Shown: positions 7,237 to 15,726, counted from the first letter of the stretch. The stretch: DNA of 21,710 bases from Dehalococcoidia bacterium UBA6808 (GCA_002452695.1 DKFA01000005.1:1-21710); one strand, 5' to 3'. Numbers and translations are program-made. Notes: a model not told the origin generated them from the sequence alone.

Positions 7237-9939
7237 ATACACCTTTCGTATCAGCTTTTCAAGTTCAATAACAGTAAAACCCGGCAGAAGAGCCAGTAAA
7301 ACAAGGGGCCACCATTGCAGCGGGAAAGCGGCGGTCTTGAAAAGATACTGGCCCACGGGAGTATAAATGATGAGCAACTGCGTAATAAGCGTTACAGCTA
7401 TACCTGCAATCACCCATCTGTTGGAAAACGGATTGACCGTAAATGCAGAATTATATAGCGACCTGGCTGTGATGAGATAGCCGACATGCAGCAACTGTAT
7501 ACCGATAAAAACCGCCGTTTGCGCCTGATTGAGCGACACAGCATCATTCGCCATCGCATTATAGCCAAGCTGCCAGTAGATCATGAACCCTGTAATTGCC
7601 ATTGCCAGCGATACCAGCCCAACCCTGATGAAAAATAGTTTATTTGTAATCTTTTCGTTGGGGTTGCGCGGCGGCTCCTGCAGCAGGCCTTTTTCCCTCG
7701 GTTCAAACAGCAGCGGCAGAGTCAGGAACACCGAGTCGGCCAGATTTATCCACAGGATATGGATCGGCTCCAGGGGCAGGCGCAGCGCAAATAAGGGGAT
7801 AAATGGCGCTAACAGTATTGCACCCATGATCAGCAGCATCTGCCCGCCGTTGGTAGGCAGGGTATAGAGAATGGCCTTTTCAAGGTTCTTCCAGGCGTGC
7901 CTGCCTTCCTCGACGGCGGCAACAATACTGGCGAAATTGTCGTCGGTCAGGATCATGCTGGAAGCTTCCTTGCTGACCTCGGTGCCGCTGCCCATCGCCA
8001 CACCAATATCGGCAGCTTTCAACGCCGGGGCATCATTCACACCGTCACCCGTCATAGCGACGACTTCACCGCGCCTGCGCAGTTGCTGCGCAATCCTCAG
8101 TTTGTGCTCCGGAGCTACACGGGCATAGACAGACACGCGATTAACCGCCTGATAGAGATCATCATCGCTCATCTGGAAAAGCTGCTCGCCGCTCAACACG
8201 CCATTCTCGCTATCACGTAGTATGCCGAGCCGCCGGGCAATAGCTTCTGCTGTCAACACGTGGTCACCCGTTATCATCACCACCCTGATGCCGGCCGACC
8301 TGCATTTCTGCACAGCTTCAATGGCTTCCCGGCGCGGGGGATCGATCATACCCTGCAAACCCAGGAAAACAAGCTCTTTCATATCATCGGGTGAAAGAGA
8401 CCGCTTATCTATGCCAACCGCCTTGCAGGCAAGTCCCAGCACACGCATGGCTTTACCTGCCATCAGCGCACTATTCTCCATAGCCTGCTGACGGTCGAGA
8501 GGGACCGCCTTTCCCTCGACCTGCTGGAAAGAGCACATGGCAAGGATTTTCTCAGACGATCCCTTAATATAGATCATGTTCCGACCGTCAACTTCATTCA
8601 GTGTCGCCATATACATAAGTTCCGAATCGAAGGGAATCTCGTCCAGGCGCGGGCAGGTTTCAGTTATGCCTCCTTTCATGGCAGCCGCCAGCAGAGCGCC
8701 TTCCGTCGGGTCCCCCACCAGCCTGTACTTGCCATTGTCCTTTTCCAGCGATGCATTATTACAGCAGAACCCCGCCCTCAGCAGTTCACGCAGGTCGGCG
8801 CTGTCTGCCGGTTGTCCGCTGTCATCAGTTCCAACTATCTTCCCCTCAATATCATAACCAGAGCCTGTAACTTCGTATTGCCTGCAGCCCGCATACAACA
8901 TCTGCACGGTCATTTCGTTCCTGGTCAGAGTGCCGGTTTTATCGGAGCAAATAACAGTAGTACAACCAAGAGTCTCGGCTGCCGGGAGTCTCCGGATGAG
9001 GACTTTACGCGCCGCCATAGCCGTCGCCGACATAGCCAGTATGCCTGTAACGATCATGGGCAGCATCTCCGGCATGCCTGCGACGATTACTGCCACCGAG
9101 GCCAGGAACATATAGACCAGGTCCTGTCCAAAGGCAATACCTATGAGGAAATTTATTAAACCGAGACCTATGATGCCTATCACCAGCGCCCTGGTAAAAT
9201 CGGCTATCCTCCTCTGCAAAGGGGTCAGGGTAACCTTTGTCTGTTTCATCAATCTGGCGATCTTGCCAAACTCGGTATTTTCAGCTGTGGCGACCACAAT
9301 GCCCCGGGCCGAACCGCGGGTAATAAAGGTACCGGTATGGGCAATGCAGTGCTGGTCGGCAGGCCCTACAATCGAATCACCGATTGCAGTGATGTCTTTT
9401 TCCACCGGATTGGACTCGCCGGTAAGAGCAGCTTCGTCGGCATATAATGCCCTGGCATAGAAAAGCCTGAGGTCGGCAGGAACCTTGTCTCCACCCTCAA
9501 GTATGACAACATCGCCGGGCACAAGCTCCCTTGTCGGGATAATCCTGCTCTGTCCGCCGCGCACGACCTTGCATTCAGGCACAGCCATCCTTTTCAGCGC
9601 TTCCAGGGCGGAATCGGCCTTGCCTTCCTGATAATAACCCAGCAGTATATTCAGGATAACCACGCCCACTATCACCGCCGAATCAATCCACATTTCTTCA
9701 ATGTGCAGGGCCGACAGCGTTGTTGTCACAAGGACGGCAATCAGCAATATCCAGACCAGGGGACTGCGGAACTGGTCTATAAAACGCGCAAATGCGCTCC
9801 TTCCTCTCGTGATGAGCTCGTTGTAACCGTATTTCAATAGTCTGGAACCGGCCTCCTCAGGTGTCAACCCTGATTCGCCCGTTTCCAGCGCTCTGAATAC
9901 TTCGCTTATATCGGATTGGTACCATCTTGGATCACTCAT
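7225..9939 (-). CDS. P-type (P2-like) cation-transporting ATPase, ion specificity uncertain
   Basis: ATP-driven membrane cation pump of 904 residues. The order is: N-terminal cation-ATPase domain (1-70), M1-M2, actuator domain with TGES (173-176), M3-M4, phosphorylation domain with DKTGTLT (D333), nucleotide domain with KGSSEK (459-464), hinge TGDGVNDAP (630-638) and six C-terminal helices. The M4 site is GMPEMLPMIVTG (289-300); PEMLPM is the form I associate with MgtA-type Mg2+ pumps, whereas Ca2+ pumps have PEGLP. M5 has PTNGGQ (695-700), with Gln where SERCA has Glu771. M6 has WINLADSV, with the acidic residue (D735) one position earlier than in SERCA. So the frame is P2-like, but the ion site matches neither Ca2+ nor Mg2+ pumps exactly. 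The ATG at 9939 has AAGGA about 13 bases upstream. It is separated by 124 bases from treT and by 125 from ktrB; neither gap holds a gene. Confidence 0.9.
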   Translation of the reverse strand: MSDPRWYQSDISEVFRALETGESGLTPEEAGSRLLKYGYNELITRGRSAFARFIDQFRSPLVWILLIAVLVTTTLSALHIEEMWIDSAVIVGVVILNILLGYYQEGKADSALEALKRMAVPECKVVRGGQSRIIPTRELVPGDVVILEGGDKVPADLRLFYARALYADEAALTGESNPVEKDITAIGDSIVGPADQHCIAHTGTFITRGSARGIVVATAENTEFGKIARLMKQTKVTLTPLQRRIADFTRALVIGIIGLGLINFLIGIAFGQDLVYMFLASVAVIVAGMPEMLPMIVTGILAMSATAMAARKVLIRRLPAAETLGCTTVICSDKTGTLTRNEMTVQMLYAGCRQYEVTGSGYDIEGKIVGTDDSGQPADSADLRELLRAGFCCNNASLEKDNGKYRLVGDPTEGALLAAAMKGGITETCPRLDEIPFDSELMYMATLNEVDGRNMIYIKGSSEKILAMCSFQQVEGKAVPLDRQQAMENSALMAGKAMRVLGLACKAVGIDKRSLSPDDMKELVFLGLQGMIDPPRREAIEAVQKCRSAGIRVVMITGDHVLTAEAIARRLGILRDSENGVLSGEQLFQMSDDDLYQAVNRVSVYARVAPEHKLRIAQQLRRRGEVVAMTGDGVNDAPALKAADIGVAMGSGTEVSKEASSMILTDDNFASIVAAVEEGRHAWKNLEKAILYTLPTNGGQMLLIMGAILLAPFIPLFALRLPLEPIHILWINLADSVFLTLPLLFEPREKGLLQEPPRNPNEKITNKLFFIRVGLVSLAMAITGFMIYWQLGYNAMANDAVSLNQAQTAVFIGIQLLHVGYLITARSLYNSAFTVNPFSNRWVIAGIAVTLITQLLIIYTPVGQYLFKTAAFPLQWWPLVLLALLPGFTVIELEKLIRKVYKKR

Positions 9940-10063
9940 GACTGCAAGATTTTCCTTAAATCAATTAACTCATTTTACGATTGATTCTATGCCGGTGGTT
10001 GTGCAACTGCAGACGGCATTAATACAAACTGAGACATCGAGTATTGGCAGCACCGGAGCAAAC

Positions 10064-11311
10064 CTAAATATATACGATGTCCGAAGTGTTATACAGCGCG
10101 GTGAACATCAGCAGATACTCTTTAAGATGTCTTGTAATGAGGAAGTTTTGCCGGACGTGCTCTTTGCCATTGCGGCCAAGCCTCTCCGCAAATTCTCTAT
10201 TGCTTAGCAACTGTTTTAATGCATACGCAGCACCTTCAACGCTGTAACAAAGCAGGCCGGTCAATCTGTCGTTGATTTGCAGAGGTATGCCGCCTACTGC
10301 TGTGGCAACAACCGGCTTAGCCTTCCACAAAGCTTCACTTATGGTCAAACCGAAGCCTTCTCTCAAAGACTTCTGGAAGACTACCGTAGCCGCCCGTTGC
10401 AAGGCATTTATTTCGATATCGCTGCCCGGAGGCAGCAGAAGTATTTTAATGTCCTTCTTACCGTCCGCATACTTTTGAACTTCCTCCAGCACCTTGGCAG
10501 ATTCAGGATCATCCGTGGCAGCGCCTCCCGCCAGGACAAGCTGGCAATCAATGCCTTTCCTGACCATCTCAAAAGCCTGGATTACACCCAACGGGTCCTT
10601 CAGGTAATCGAACCGCGAAATCTGCACGACCATGGGTTTCTGGGGGTCAATATTATACTTGTTCAGCACCGCTTCGATCGCGCTGGCGGGAAGGTCCCTG
10701 TTCTTGTCGCTCAGCGGATCGATTGAAGGTGAAATCATAAACTGGCTGATAGAAAGGTTTTGTGCGAAATTGGGAGCAGAGAATACCGCTGCATCATATT
10801 TCTCCACATAATCATCTAAAAATCCCCAGACATTCATATCCGGTTGTGAAACATCGATATGGCAACGCCAGATCCATTTTCCGCCCAGTTCCTCCTTCTT
10901 CTCGATCATAAGCACAGGCTGGGGATCATGAATAAGATAATAGTCCGCTGAGGGCCATAGCACATCGAAATTTTTTCGATTTGTCTCGATGAAGTACTCA
11001 AAGTCTTCCTTAGACAACTGCTCTTTGCGCCCATGCAGCGCATTGTGGAATTTTTTGGTAATATCAAAGAACCTGTCATCCCCTTTGATAACGTCCCACC
11101 GGGCATTGATGCCAAGCTGGTTTAATAGCGGAACCATTCTGGACAGTATCTCGGCGACTCCACCACCGACAAATGTGGAGTTGACATGCTGGACGCTTTT
11201 ACGGGCCAGCCGGTTGGCCAGCAGTCTCAACTCGTCGATCGAGCTCTTACCTACAATCGGCTGATAATCTTCAAGTCTGCTGGTGAACTGATTAGCAACT
11301 GCATTATTCAT
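10064..11311 (-). CDS. treT: Trehalose synthase, NDP-glucose:glucose glucosyltransferase (GT4, TreT type)
   Basis: Reversible retaining glycosyltransferase making trehalose from NDP-glucose and glucose. It has 415 residues. The N-terminus YQPIVGKSSIDELR followed by HVNSTFVGGGVAEIL (42-56) matches the archaeal/bacterial TreT family closely. Further support: WDVIKGDDRFFDITKKFHNALHG (72-94 region), HDPQP, the donor-site ISRFDYLKDP, and the GT4 EX7E element in EGFGLTISEAL. Because TreT works in both directions in characterised homologues, it could also recycle trehalose. It starts six bases after the stop of the MscS-like gene and shares an operon with otsA and otsB, giving two trehalose routes in one transcript. 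No good Shine-Dalgarno precedes the ATG at 11311, consistent with translational coupling. A related trehalose phosphorylase or glucosylglycerate-type activity cannot be fully excluded. Confidence 0.88.
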   Translation of the reverse strand: MNNAVANQFTSRLEDYQPIVGKSSIDELRLLANRLARKSVQHVNSTFVGGGVAEILSRMVPLLNQLGINARWDVIKGDDRFFDITKKFHNALHGRKEQLSKEDFEYFIETNRKNFDVLWPSADYYLIHDPQPVLMIEKKEELGGKWIWRCHIDVSQPDMNVWGFLDDYVEKYDAAVFSAPNFAQNLSISQFMISPSIDPLSDKNRDLPASAIEAVLNKYNIDPQKPMVVQISRFDYLKDPLGVIQAFEMVRKGIDCQLVLAGGAATDDPESAKVLEEVQKYADGKKDIKILLLPPGSDIEINALQRAATVVFQKSLREGFGLTISEALWKAKPVVATAVGGIPLQINDRLTGLLCYSVEGAAYALKQLLSNREFAERLGRNGKEHVRQNFLITRHLKEYLLMFTALYNTSDIVYI

Positions 11312-11317
11312 AGCTTT

Positions 11318-12691
11318 TCACTTTATCCGTTTTTCCACCTGTTCAATAATTGCCGATCTCAAAGCTTCCAGGGTATAAGTATAGGGAAACAACATGTCGA
11401 TCCTGTCGGCCAGGTCGTCTTCGCCAAACGAATCCTTGATCCAGACCGAGAAATCGTTGGACCGTTTTTTCAACCTTAACCTCGATTCAAAGACATGATA
11501 ATAAAGCGACCCGATACTTATGTTGCGGATTACCTCGACAAACTCTCTCAGATCAGTAGCGACATAGGACGTCGGCAATACGAAACTGATGGACTTGATG
11601 AAATAGAAATCACGGTTAGCGCTTTTCTTTGCCAGTTCCGGATGCCCTTCCAGATGCTGCTCCAGCACCAGCAACAGGGCTGTACGCAGCGTACTGACAC
11701 TGAAATAAGCGAGGGTGTCGATGTTAGCCAGTTTCTCTGCTAGCACCCTGTCATCGAGCGAATCATCGATCCACAGGGCAAAATCGTTGGCCGGTTCCGG
11801 CGTCAGATACTGGTGTTCTTCAAGAAAATGGTATGTATGATAATAGATAACTGCATCGGGCGCGGTTTTGATGATCTCGATAAGCTCCAACAAATTCGAA
11901 GCCTTGAGACCCGTCAGCTGCTTCAAGTGCAACCTGGTATAGAACTGAAATGAGGAAGCTGCCTTCTTCAAAGGGTATCCGTAGTTAACTATTGTTTCTT
12001 TGACCAGCTTGCTGTTGGGGATGACAATAAGATTCTGGTCGGGCGACTTGATCTTTATATTACGCCAGCCTATATCTATAACATACCCCTCATCACCCGA
12101 TCCCAGCTTGATAAAGTCTCCTACCTTGGCCAGCCTGCCCGCTGTTATCTCAAACCCGGAAAATATATTAAGAATGGCGTCTCTGGAAGCAACGAGGGCA
12201 ATAAGTATCAATGCAGACAGCAGGAGAATAATAGGCGTTACCGGCCAGCCCCAGAAATCGATAAGAATCAGGATACCGATAACCAGTATGGCCACGCGTA
12301 CAGCCGTGGCAAGGTGTTTCCCCACCGGCCTGGGGGTCCTGATCTGCTCTGAATATAACGTGAGTAAACGTTCCGACAGGATAATGAGCAGCCAGATAAG
12401 GGAAATGATAAAAATGCTGGCCACTATTTTAACGGCAATGTCCTTGCCTGCCTCGGGCAATTCAGAGATCATTAAAGCAACATAGGCTCCGAGCAGGACA
12501 AACCAGAAAAAGAACGGCCCGCGAGTGGTGTGCACGAGCACTTCTTTTCCGCTCCAGCCTGACTTCGCCATGAGCTCAGTCAGCCTGTTATAGACAACTC
12601 TTCTTGCCCACAGGCCAATGATGCAGAAGGCTAAAAATACGACGACCGGCGCAATCAGTAATATCCAGTTATCATTCAACCAATCAATCAT
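11318..12691 (-). CDS. MscS-family mechanosensitive channel fused to two DUF5752-like domains
   Basis: Membrane protein of 457 residues. Hydrophobic segments lie near 8-29, 58-77, 85-108, 128-147 and 151-170, the last being the pore-lining helix leading into SRDAILNIFSGFEI. The MscS beta domain follows, with GDFIKLGSGDEGYVIDIGWR (191-210), then IKSPDQNLIVIPNSKLV (214-230). The C-terminus is not the usual MscS alpha/beta end. It carries two diverged copies of one soluble domain: copy 1 at about 256-348 (YYH 283-285, NDF 302-304) and copy 2 at about 361-456 (YYH 397-399, NDF 412-414). Both share the pattern LxEhhEhI...YYH...NDFxxWIxDS...LAxx...LRxAhhxxhE. I recognise this as DUF5752-like from memory. 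The gene starts one base after the otsB stop and ends six bases before treT, so it is embedded in the trehalose operon. Confidence 0.9.
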   Translation of the reverse strand: MIDWLNDNWILLIAPVVVFLAFCIIGLWARRVVYNRLTELMAKSGWSGKEVLVHTTRGPFFFWFVLLGAYVALMISELPEAGKDIAVKIVASIFIISLIWLLIILSERLLTLYSEQIRTPRPVGKHLATAVRVAILVIGILILIDFWGWPVTPIILLLSALILIALVASRDAILNIFSGFEITAGRLAKVGDFIKLGSGDEGYVIDIGWRNIKIKSPDQNLIVIPNSKLVKETIVNYGYPLKKAASSFQFYTRLHLKQLTGLKASNLLELIEIIKTAPDAVIYYHTYHFLEEHQYLTPEPANDFALWIDDSLDDRVLAEKLANIDTLAYFSVSTLRTALLLVLEQHLEGHPELAKKSANRDFYFIKSISFVLPTSYVATDLREFVEVIRNISIGSLYYHVFESRLRLKKRSNDFSVWIKDSFGEDDLADRIDMLFPYTYTLEALRSAIIEQVEKRIK

Positions 12692-12692
12692 A

Positions 12693-13502
12693 TTAACCGC
12701 CTAACCCAATTTTATACAGTTCGACAAGCAAAGTGCCGACCTCTTCCGGCGAATTCAGATAGTATTTGGCTACGGAAGCCTGCCCTTCCCTACCTACCAA
12801 TATAGATATACCCCCATACTGGTTGATAACTTTGAATGCATCCTCATCAGTCCTGTCATCGCCTATATATACGGGGAGCAAATTGTTCCGTCTTTGCTGC
12901 GGAATATATTTCTCGATGATCAGGTTGACAGCTTTGCCCTTGTCCCAGGCGATGGCAGGCCGGATCTCATGCACTTTTTTACCGTCAGTCGTCCTTATTT
13001 TACCCATAGCCCTTGCGCCTGTCACTATACTTTCGAATTTTGAGTGTACCTCGGGCAGCTGGGCATCTGCCACCAGCCTGTAATGCACACTTACAGTCAT
13101 GCCTTTGTCTTCCACAATTACCCCACGCATATTCTTAAATGCCTTGTGCAGAACCTGGCTGATCAATCTCAGCACAGACGTCAGCTCATCGGCAAGAGGA
13201 TGAATGAATTTGAGGCCGGGACCTTCAATTTCGAAGCCGTGATTACCCGCATATATCAAACCATTAATATTGACCCTTTCTTTGATATCCGCCAGGGCCC
13301 TGCCGCTGATGACACCCAGTATAAACTGTTTCCTGCCGACCAGCCTGTCCAACGCTTTATGCATCCCTTCGCTCATGACGGCCAGTTCCGGCCGGTCGAC
13401 AATAGGCGTCAATGTACCGTCATAGTCGCAGAGCAACATAATGTTTCGCCGTTCTCTGATCTTTTTATCGATATAAACCCAGTCATTAAATAGATATTCC
13501 AT
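12693..13502 (-). CDS. otsB: Trehalose-6-phosphate phosphatase
   Basis: HAD-superfamily phosphatase removing phosphate from trehalose 6-phosphate. It has 269 residues. Motif I is DYDGTLTPI (26-34) with the nucleophile and general-acid Asp pair; motif II Ser lies in VISGR; GNHGFEI is the OtsB substrate-cap signature; the conserved Lys is in WDKGKAV; and motif IV reads GDDRTDEDAF. The ATG at 13502 overlaps the 3' end of otsA by 17 bases. No Shine-Dalgarno is visible, so it probably depends on translation of otsA. An alternative internal ATG at residue 22 would also keep the catalytic motif but is less likely given the overlap pattern. The next gene (MscS-like) starts after a single base. Confidence 0.95.
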   Translation of the reverse strand: MEYLFNDWVYIDKKIRERRNIMLLCDYDGTLTPIVDRPELAVMSEGMHKALDRLVGRKQFILGVISGRALADIKERVNINGLIYAGNHGFEIEGPGLKFIHPLADELTSVLRLISQVLHKAFKNMRGVIVEDKGMTVSVHYRLVADAQLPEVHSKFESIVTGARAMGKIRTTDGKKVHEIRPAIAWDKGKAVNLIIEKYIPQQRRNNLLPVYIGDDRTDEDAFKVINQYGGISILVGREGQASVAKYYLNSPEEVGTLLVELYKIGLGG

Positions 13503-14994
13503 GGAGATTTTCGCTGCTTGCCCTATCGATTTTCATCAATTCCGACAGTATGTCTGCCGCCCATCGGTAAATGTTGTTATTGCGGACCTTGGCCCGCATC
13601 AACACCATACGTTTCCGCCGCGATTCCCTGGGCATTTCGATTGCTGCTACGATGGAGTCAACGATACTATCGACAGCAAAAGGATTAATCATGAGGGCCT
13701 CGGTCAACTCCCGCGCCGCGCCGGTAAACCTGCTTAGAATAAGCACTCCGTCCTCGTCATTCCTGATTGAAACAAATTCCTTGGCAACCAGGTTCATGCC
13801 ATCATGAAGCGAGCTTACCATGCAAAATGCCGCCATTTTATTGAACGCCAACAGGGTTAGCGGGGATTTATGTTCCTTGATATATATTATCGGTTTCCAT
13901 CCTTCGACTTCATGTTTATTATTAATCGCTTCAACCATGCAGTCAATTTCATCATTCAACTCTTTATATCTGGGAATCTTAATACGGCTTGGTTCAGCCA
14001 ACTGGAAAAAGACCAGCCTGTTGTTGTACTTATATTTTGGATACTCGGTCAGCAGATTATCGATAGCCTTCAACCGCTCTGGTATACCCTTGGTGTAATC
14101 GATCCTGTCCAGACCGATGCCGATAATCTCGTCGGTCAAATGATATTTTTCCCGTATCGCAGCGATTTCAGCATCAACGGCGGGATTACGCGCGTTTTCC
14201 GATATACGGTCGAAATCGACACTGATAGGGAAAGGCGCAACATATGTCTTATTATTGCTCCTGATGATAGCATTATCCTCATAGTCCACCTTGCATTCCA
14301 GGGCGCGGTCTACCGTCTGAATAAAGTTATCACAGTGATAGGCGATATGGAAACCAAGCAGGTCATTGCCCAGCAGACCGTCCAGTATCTCATTCTGCCA
14401 GGGACATATCCTGAACGCTTCCCTGTTCGGCCAGGGTATATGCCAGAACTGGGCCGTCACAACGCGCCTGTGCCTGGCTTTGATCATGCGGGACAACAGG
14501 GTGAGATGATAGTCCTGGATAAAGACAAAGGCCTTGCGGTCTTTGATAACGTCCAGCACCGCATCTGCAAACAGACGGTTGACCTGCTTATAGGCATTCC
14601 AATCATCAATATTGAACTGGGGACGCTGGTAAACGATGTGGCACAACGGCCAGAGGGCTTCATTGGAAAAACCAAGGTAATACCGGTCGAATTCCTCTTC
14701 AGTGATCCACACACGTTTTAATGTATAGCTGGGTGATTCAGGCGGCACCCTGACACAGCTTTTTTTATCCGAAACAGCTTTATCGGCACTGCCACTGCCA
14801 TGCGCAACCCACACTCCACCACTCGCCCTCATTACCGGGTCCAGGGCAACAGTCAAGCCACTGGCGGGAACTATACATTCGATATCGCTGCCAACATAAT
14901 TATGTATATATGGTTCCCGGTTGGATACCACCACAAAGAGATAATCGGACAGGTTTTCTTTAACAAGTTGCTGTAAACTATCTTTGTTCCACAT
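13486..14994 (-). CDS. otsA: Trehalose-6-phosphate synthase (GT20 family)
   Basis: Glycosyltransferase joining NDP-glucose and glucose 6-phosphate into trehalose 6-phosphate. It has 502 residues from the ATG at 14994, chosen because GGGGAG sits seven bases upstream; a GTG five codons earlier (15009) has no ribosome site. GT20 features: VVVSNREPY near the N-terminus, ASGLTVALDPVM (a variant of the GGL donor loop), FIQDYHLTLL, QFWHIPWPNREAFRICPW, LLGNDLLGFH, GLDRIDYTKGIPERL with donor-binding Arg/Lys, and HDGMNLVAKEFV. The VWVAHGSGSAD segment belongs to a GT20 subgroup different from E. coli OtsA, so acceptor choice (glucose 6-phosphate versus a related sugar or polyol phosphate) is inferred mainly from the adjacent otsB. 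It lies 59 bases after the tetR gene and heads a tightly packed four-gene unit. Confidence 0.92.
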   Translation of the reverse strand: MWNKDSLQQLVKENLSDYLFVVVSNREPYIHNYVGSDIECIVPASGLTVALDPVMRASGGVWVAHGSGSADKAVSDKKSCVRVPPESPSYTLKRVWITEEEFDRYYLGFSNEALWPLCHIVYQRPQFNIDDWNAYKQVNRLFADAVLDVIKDRKAFVFIQDYHLTLLSRMIKARHRRVVTAQFWHIPWPNREAFRICPWQNEILDGLLGNDLLGFHIAYHCDNFIQTVDRALECKVDYEDNAIIRSNNKTYVAPFPISVDFDRISENARNPAVDAEIAAIREKYHLTDEIIGIGLDRIDYTKGIPERLKAIDNLLTEYPKYKYNNRLVFFQLAEPSRIKIPRYKELNDEIDCMVEAINNKHEVEGWKPIIYIKEHKSPLTLLAFNKMAAFCMVSSLHDGMNLVAKEFVSIRNDEDGVLILSRFTGAARELTEALMINPFAVDSIVDSIVAAIEMPRESRRKRMVLMRAKVRNNNIYRWAADILSELMKIDRASSENLHGISI

Positions 14995-15053
14995 GATTTT
15001 TCTCCCCACGGATTCAAGAAGGCATTCGAATAACCAATCTGTTCATCCTCGAT

Positions 15054-15668
15054 CTATTTAGATGCACTAAAAACCATCCTGGAGTAGAGCGGCCACAGTT
15101 CCCGAAAACGCCGGCTAAGTTTAAAAGAACCTTCATTCAGAACCCACAAATTGGCCAGTCCACTGATGATGGAAAACAGCAGGAGCGCTGCCTGGAAGGG
15201 ATCTACCTCTTTTTTTACGAGGCCTGCTGTTCTGCCCTCCTCGATAATACACCTGATACCGGCTATGTATTGTGAGATCATATTATGCATATCAGCATAC
15301 AAACTCCGGTCACCGATACTGATTATTTCAGCCATGGCCTGAAATTCCACAGCAGATGTTCTTTCTATTGCCTCTACATGCCTGAAAATCAGGGAGCGGA
15401 TTGCGTTTACCGTAATGTTTCTGTTATCCATTTGCAATTCTTCCAGATGCAATTCTTCCAGAAGCATCTGCTGCATATGCCTGATAAGGAAATGGTATAT
15501 CTCTGTTTTAGTGCGGAAGTGCCTGTAAATAGCAGCTTCGGAAAGGCCTATATGCGCAGCCAGATTCTTGATTGTCAGGTGCTCACCGCCCCAACCTACG
15601 ATCAGGTCGGCTGCAGCATTGATGATCTGCTCTTTGCGTATTTCCGTAGCGGCATATTTTCTATTCAT
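15054..15668 (-). CDS. TetR/AcrR-family transcriptional regulator (upstream of otsA)
   Basis: One-component repressor of 204 residues. The N-terminal helix-turn-helix spans about 12-55, with LTIKNLAAHIGLSEAAIYRHF (31-51), typical of TetR. The C-terminal domain (about 60-204) is all-helical and presumably binds a small ligand; the ligand is unknown. The ATG at 15668 is preferred because AGGTGA lies seven bases upstream; a GTG six codons earlier (15686) has no ribosome site. The gene is clearly paralogous to the TetR gene at 17117-17701: both have SEAAIYRHF at 43-51 and share AEIIS(I/L)GD and LFS..(S/Q)GL(A/S)N(L/I)W in the ligand domain. A consensus promoter overlapped by a perfect inverted repeat precedes it, implying autorepression. 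otsA follows after 59 bases without a visible terminator, so the trehalose genes are probably under the same control. Confidence 0.92.
   Translation of the reverse strand: MNRKYAATEIRKEQIINAAADLIVGWGGEHLTIKNLAAHIGLSEAAIYRHFRTKTEIYHFLIRHMQQMLLEELHLEELQMDNRNITVNAIRSLIFRHVEAIERTSAVEFQAMAEIISIGDRSLYADMHNMISQYIAGIRCIIEEGRTAGLVKKEVDPFQAALLLFSIISGLANLWVLNEGSFKLSRRFRELWPLYSRMVFSASK
15433..15462. repeat. Exact 15-base tandem duplication within tetR
   Basis: TGCAATTCTTCCAGA occurs twice head to tail (15433-15447 and 15448-15462). It keeps the reading frame and duplicates five residues, giving LEELHLEELQ at about 70-79 of the regulator, between the DNA-binding and ligand domains. The paralogue at 17117-17701 lacks a matching duplication in its EAGLLEDLDT segment. 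Confidence 0.9.
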
Positions 15669-15726
15669 AACAACTTCACCTGCCACCTGGAAGATATTGG
15701 TTTGATATGGTTCTGTAAAAATCCAG

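Noticed and set aside
6615..7271. 218-codon plus-strand frame opposite the start of ktrB and running through the terminator-like hairpin
   Set aside because: Tempting because a plus-strand terminator lies near its end, but the protein is Pro/Ser/Thr-rich shadow sequence with no recognisable fold.
9938..10207. 89-codon plus-strand frame spanning the gap between the ATPase gene and treT
   Set aside because: More than half overlaps the treT 3' end, it has no ribosome site, and its product is not recognisable.
13870..14721. 283-codon open frame on the plus strand opposite otsA
   Set aside because: Antisense to a strongly conserved GT20 gene, low-complexity shadow composition, no recognisable domain and no ribosome site.
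14995..15009. Longer OtsA starting at GTG 15009
   Set aside because: No ribosome site upstream of the GTG, whereas GGGGAG is ideally placed for the ATG at 14994.
15669..15686. Longer TetR starting at GTG 15686
   Set aside because: AGGTGA is correctly spaced for the ATG at 15668, and the six extra residues add nothing conserved.
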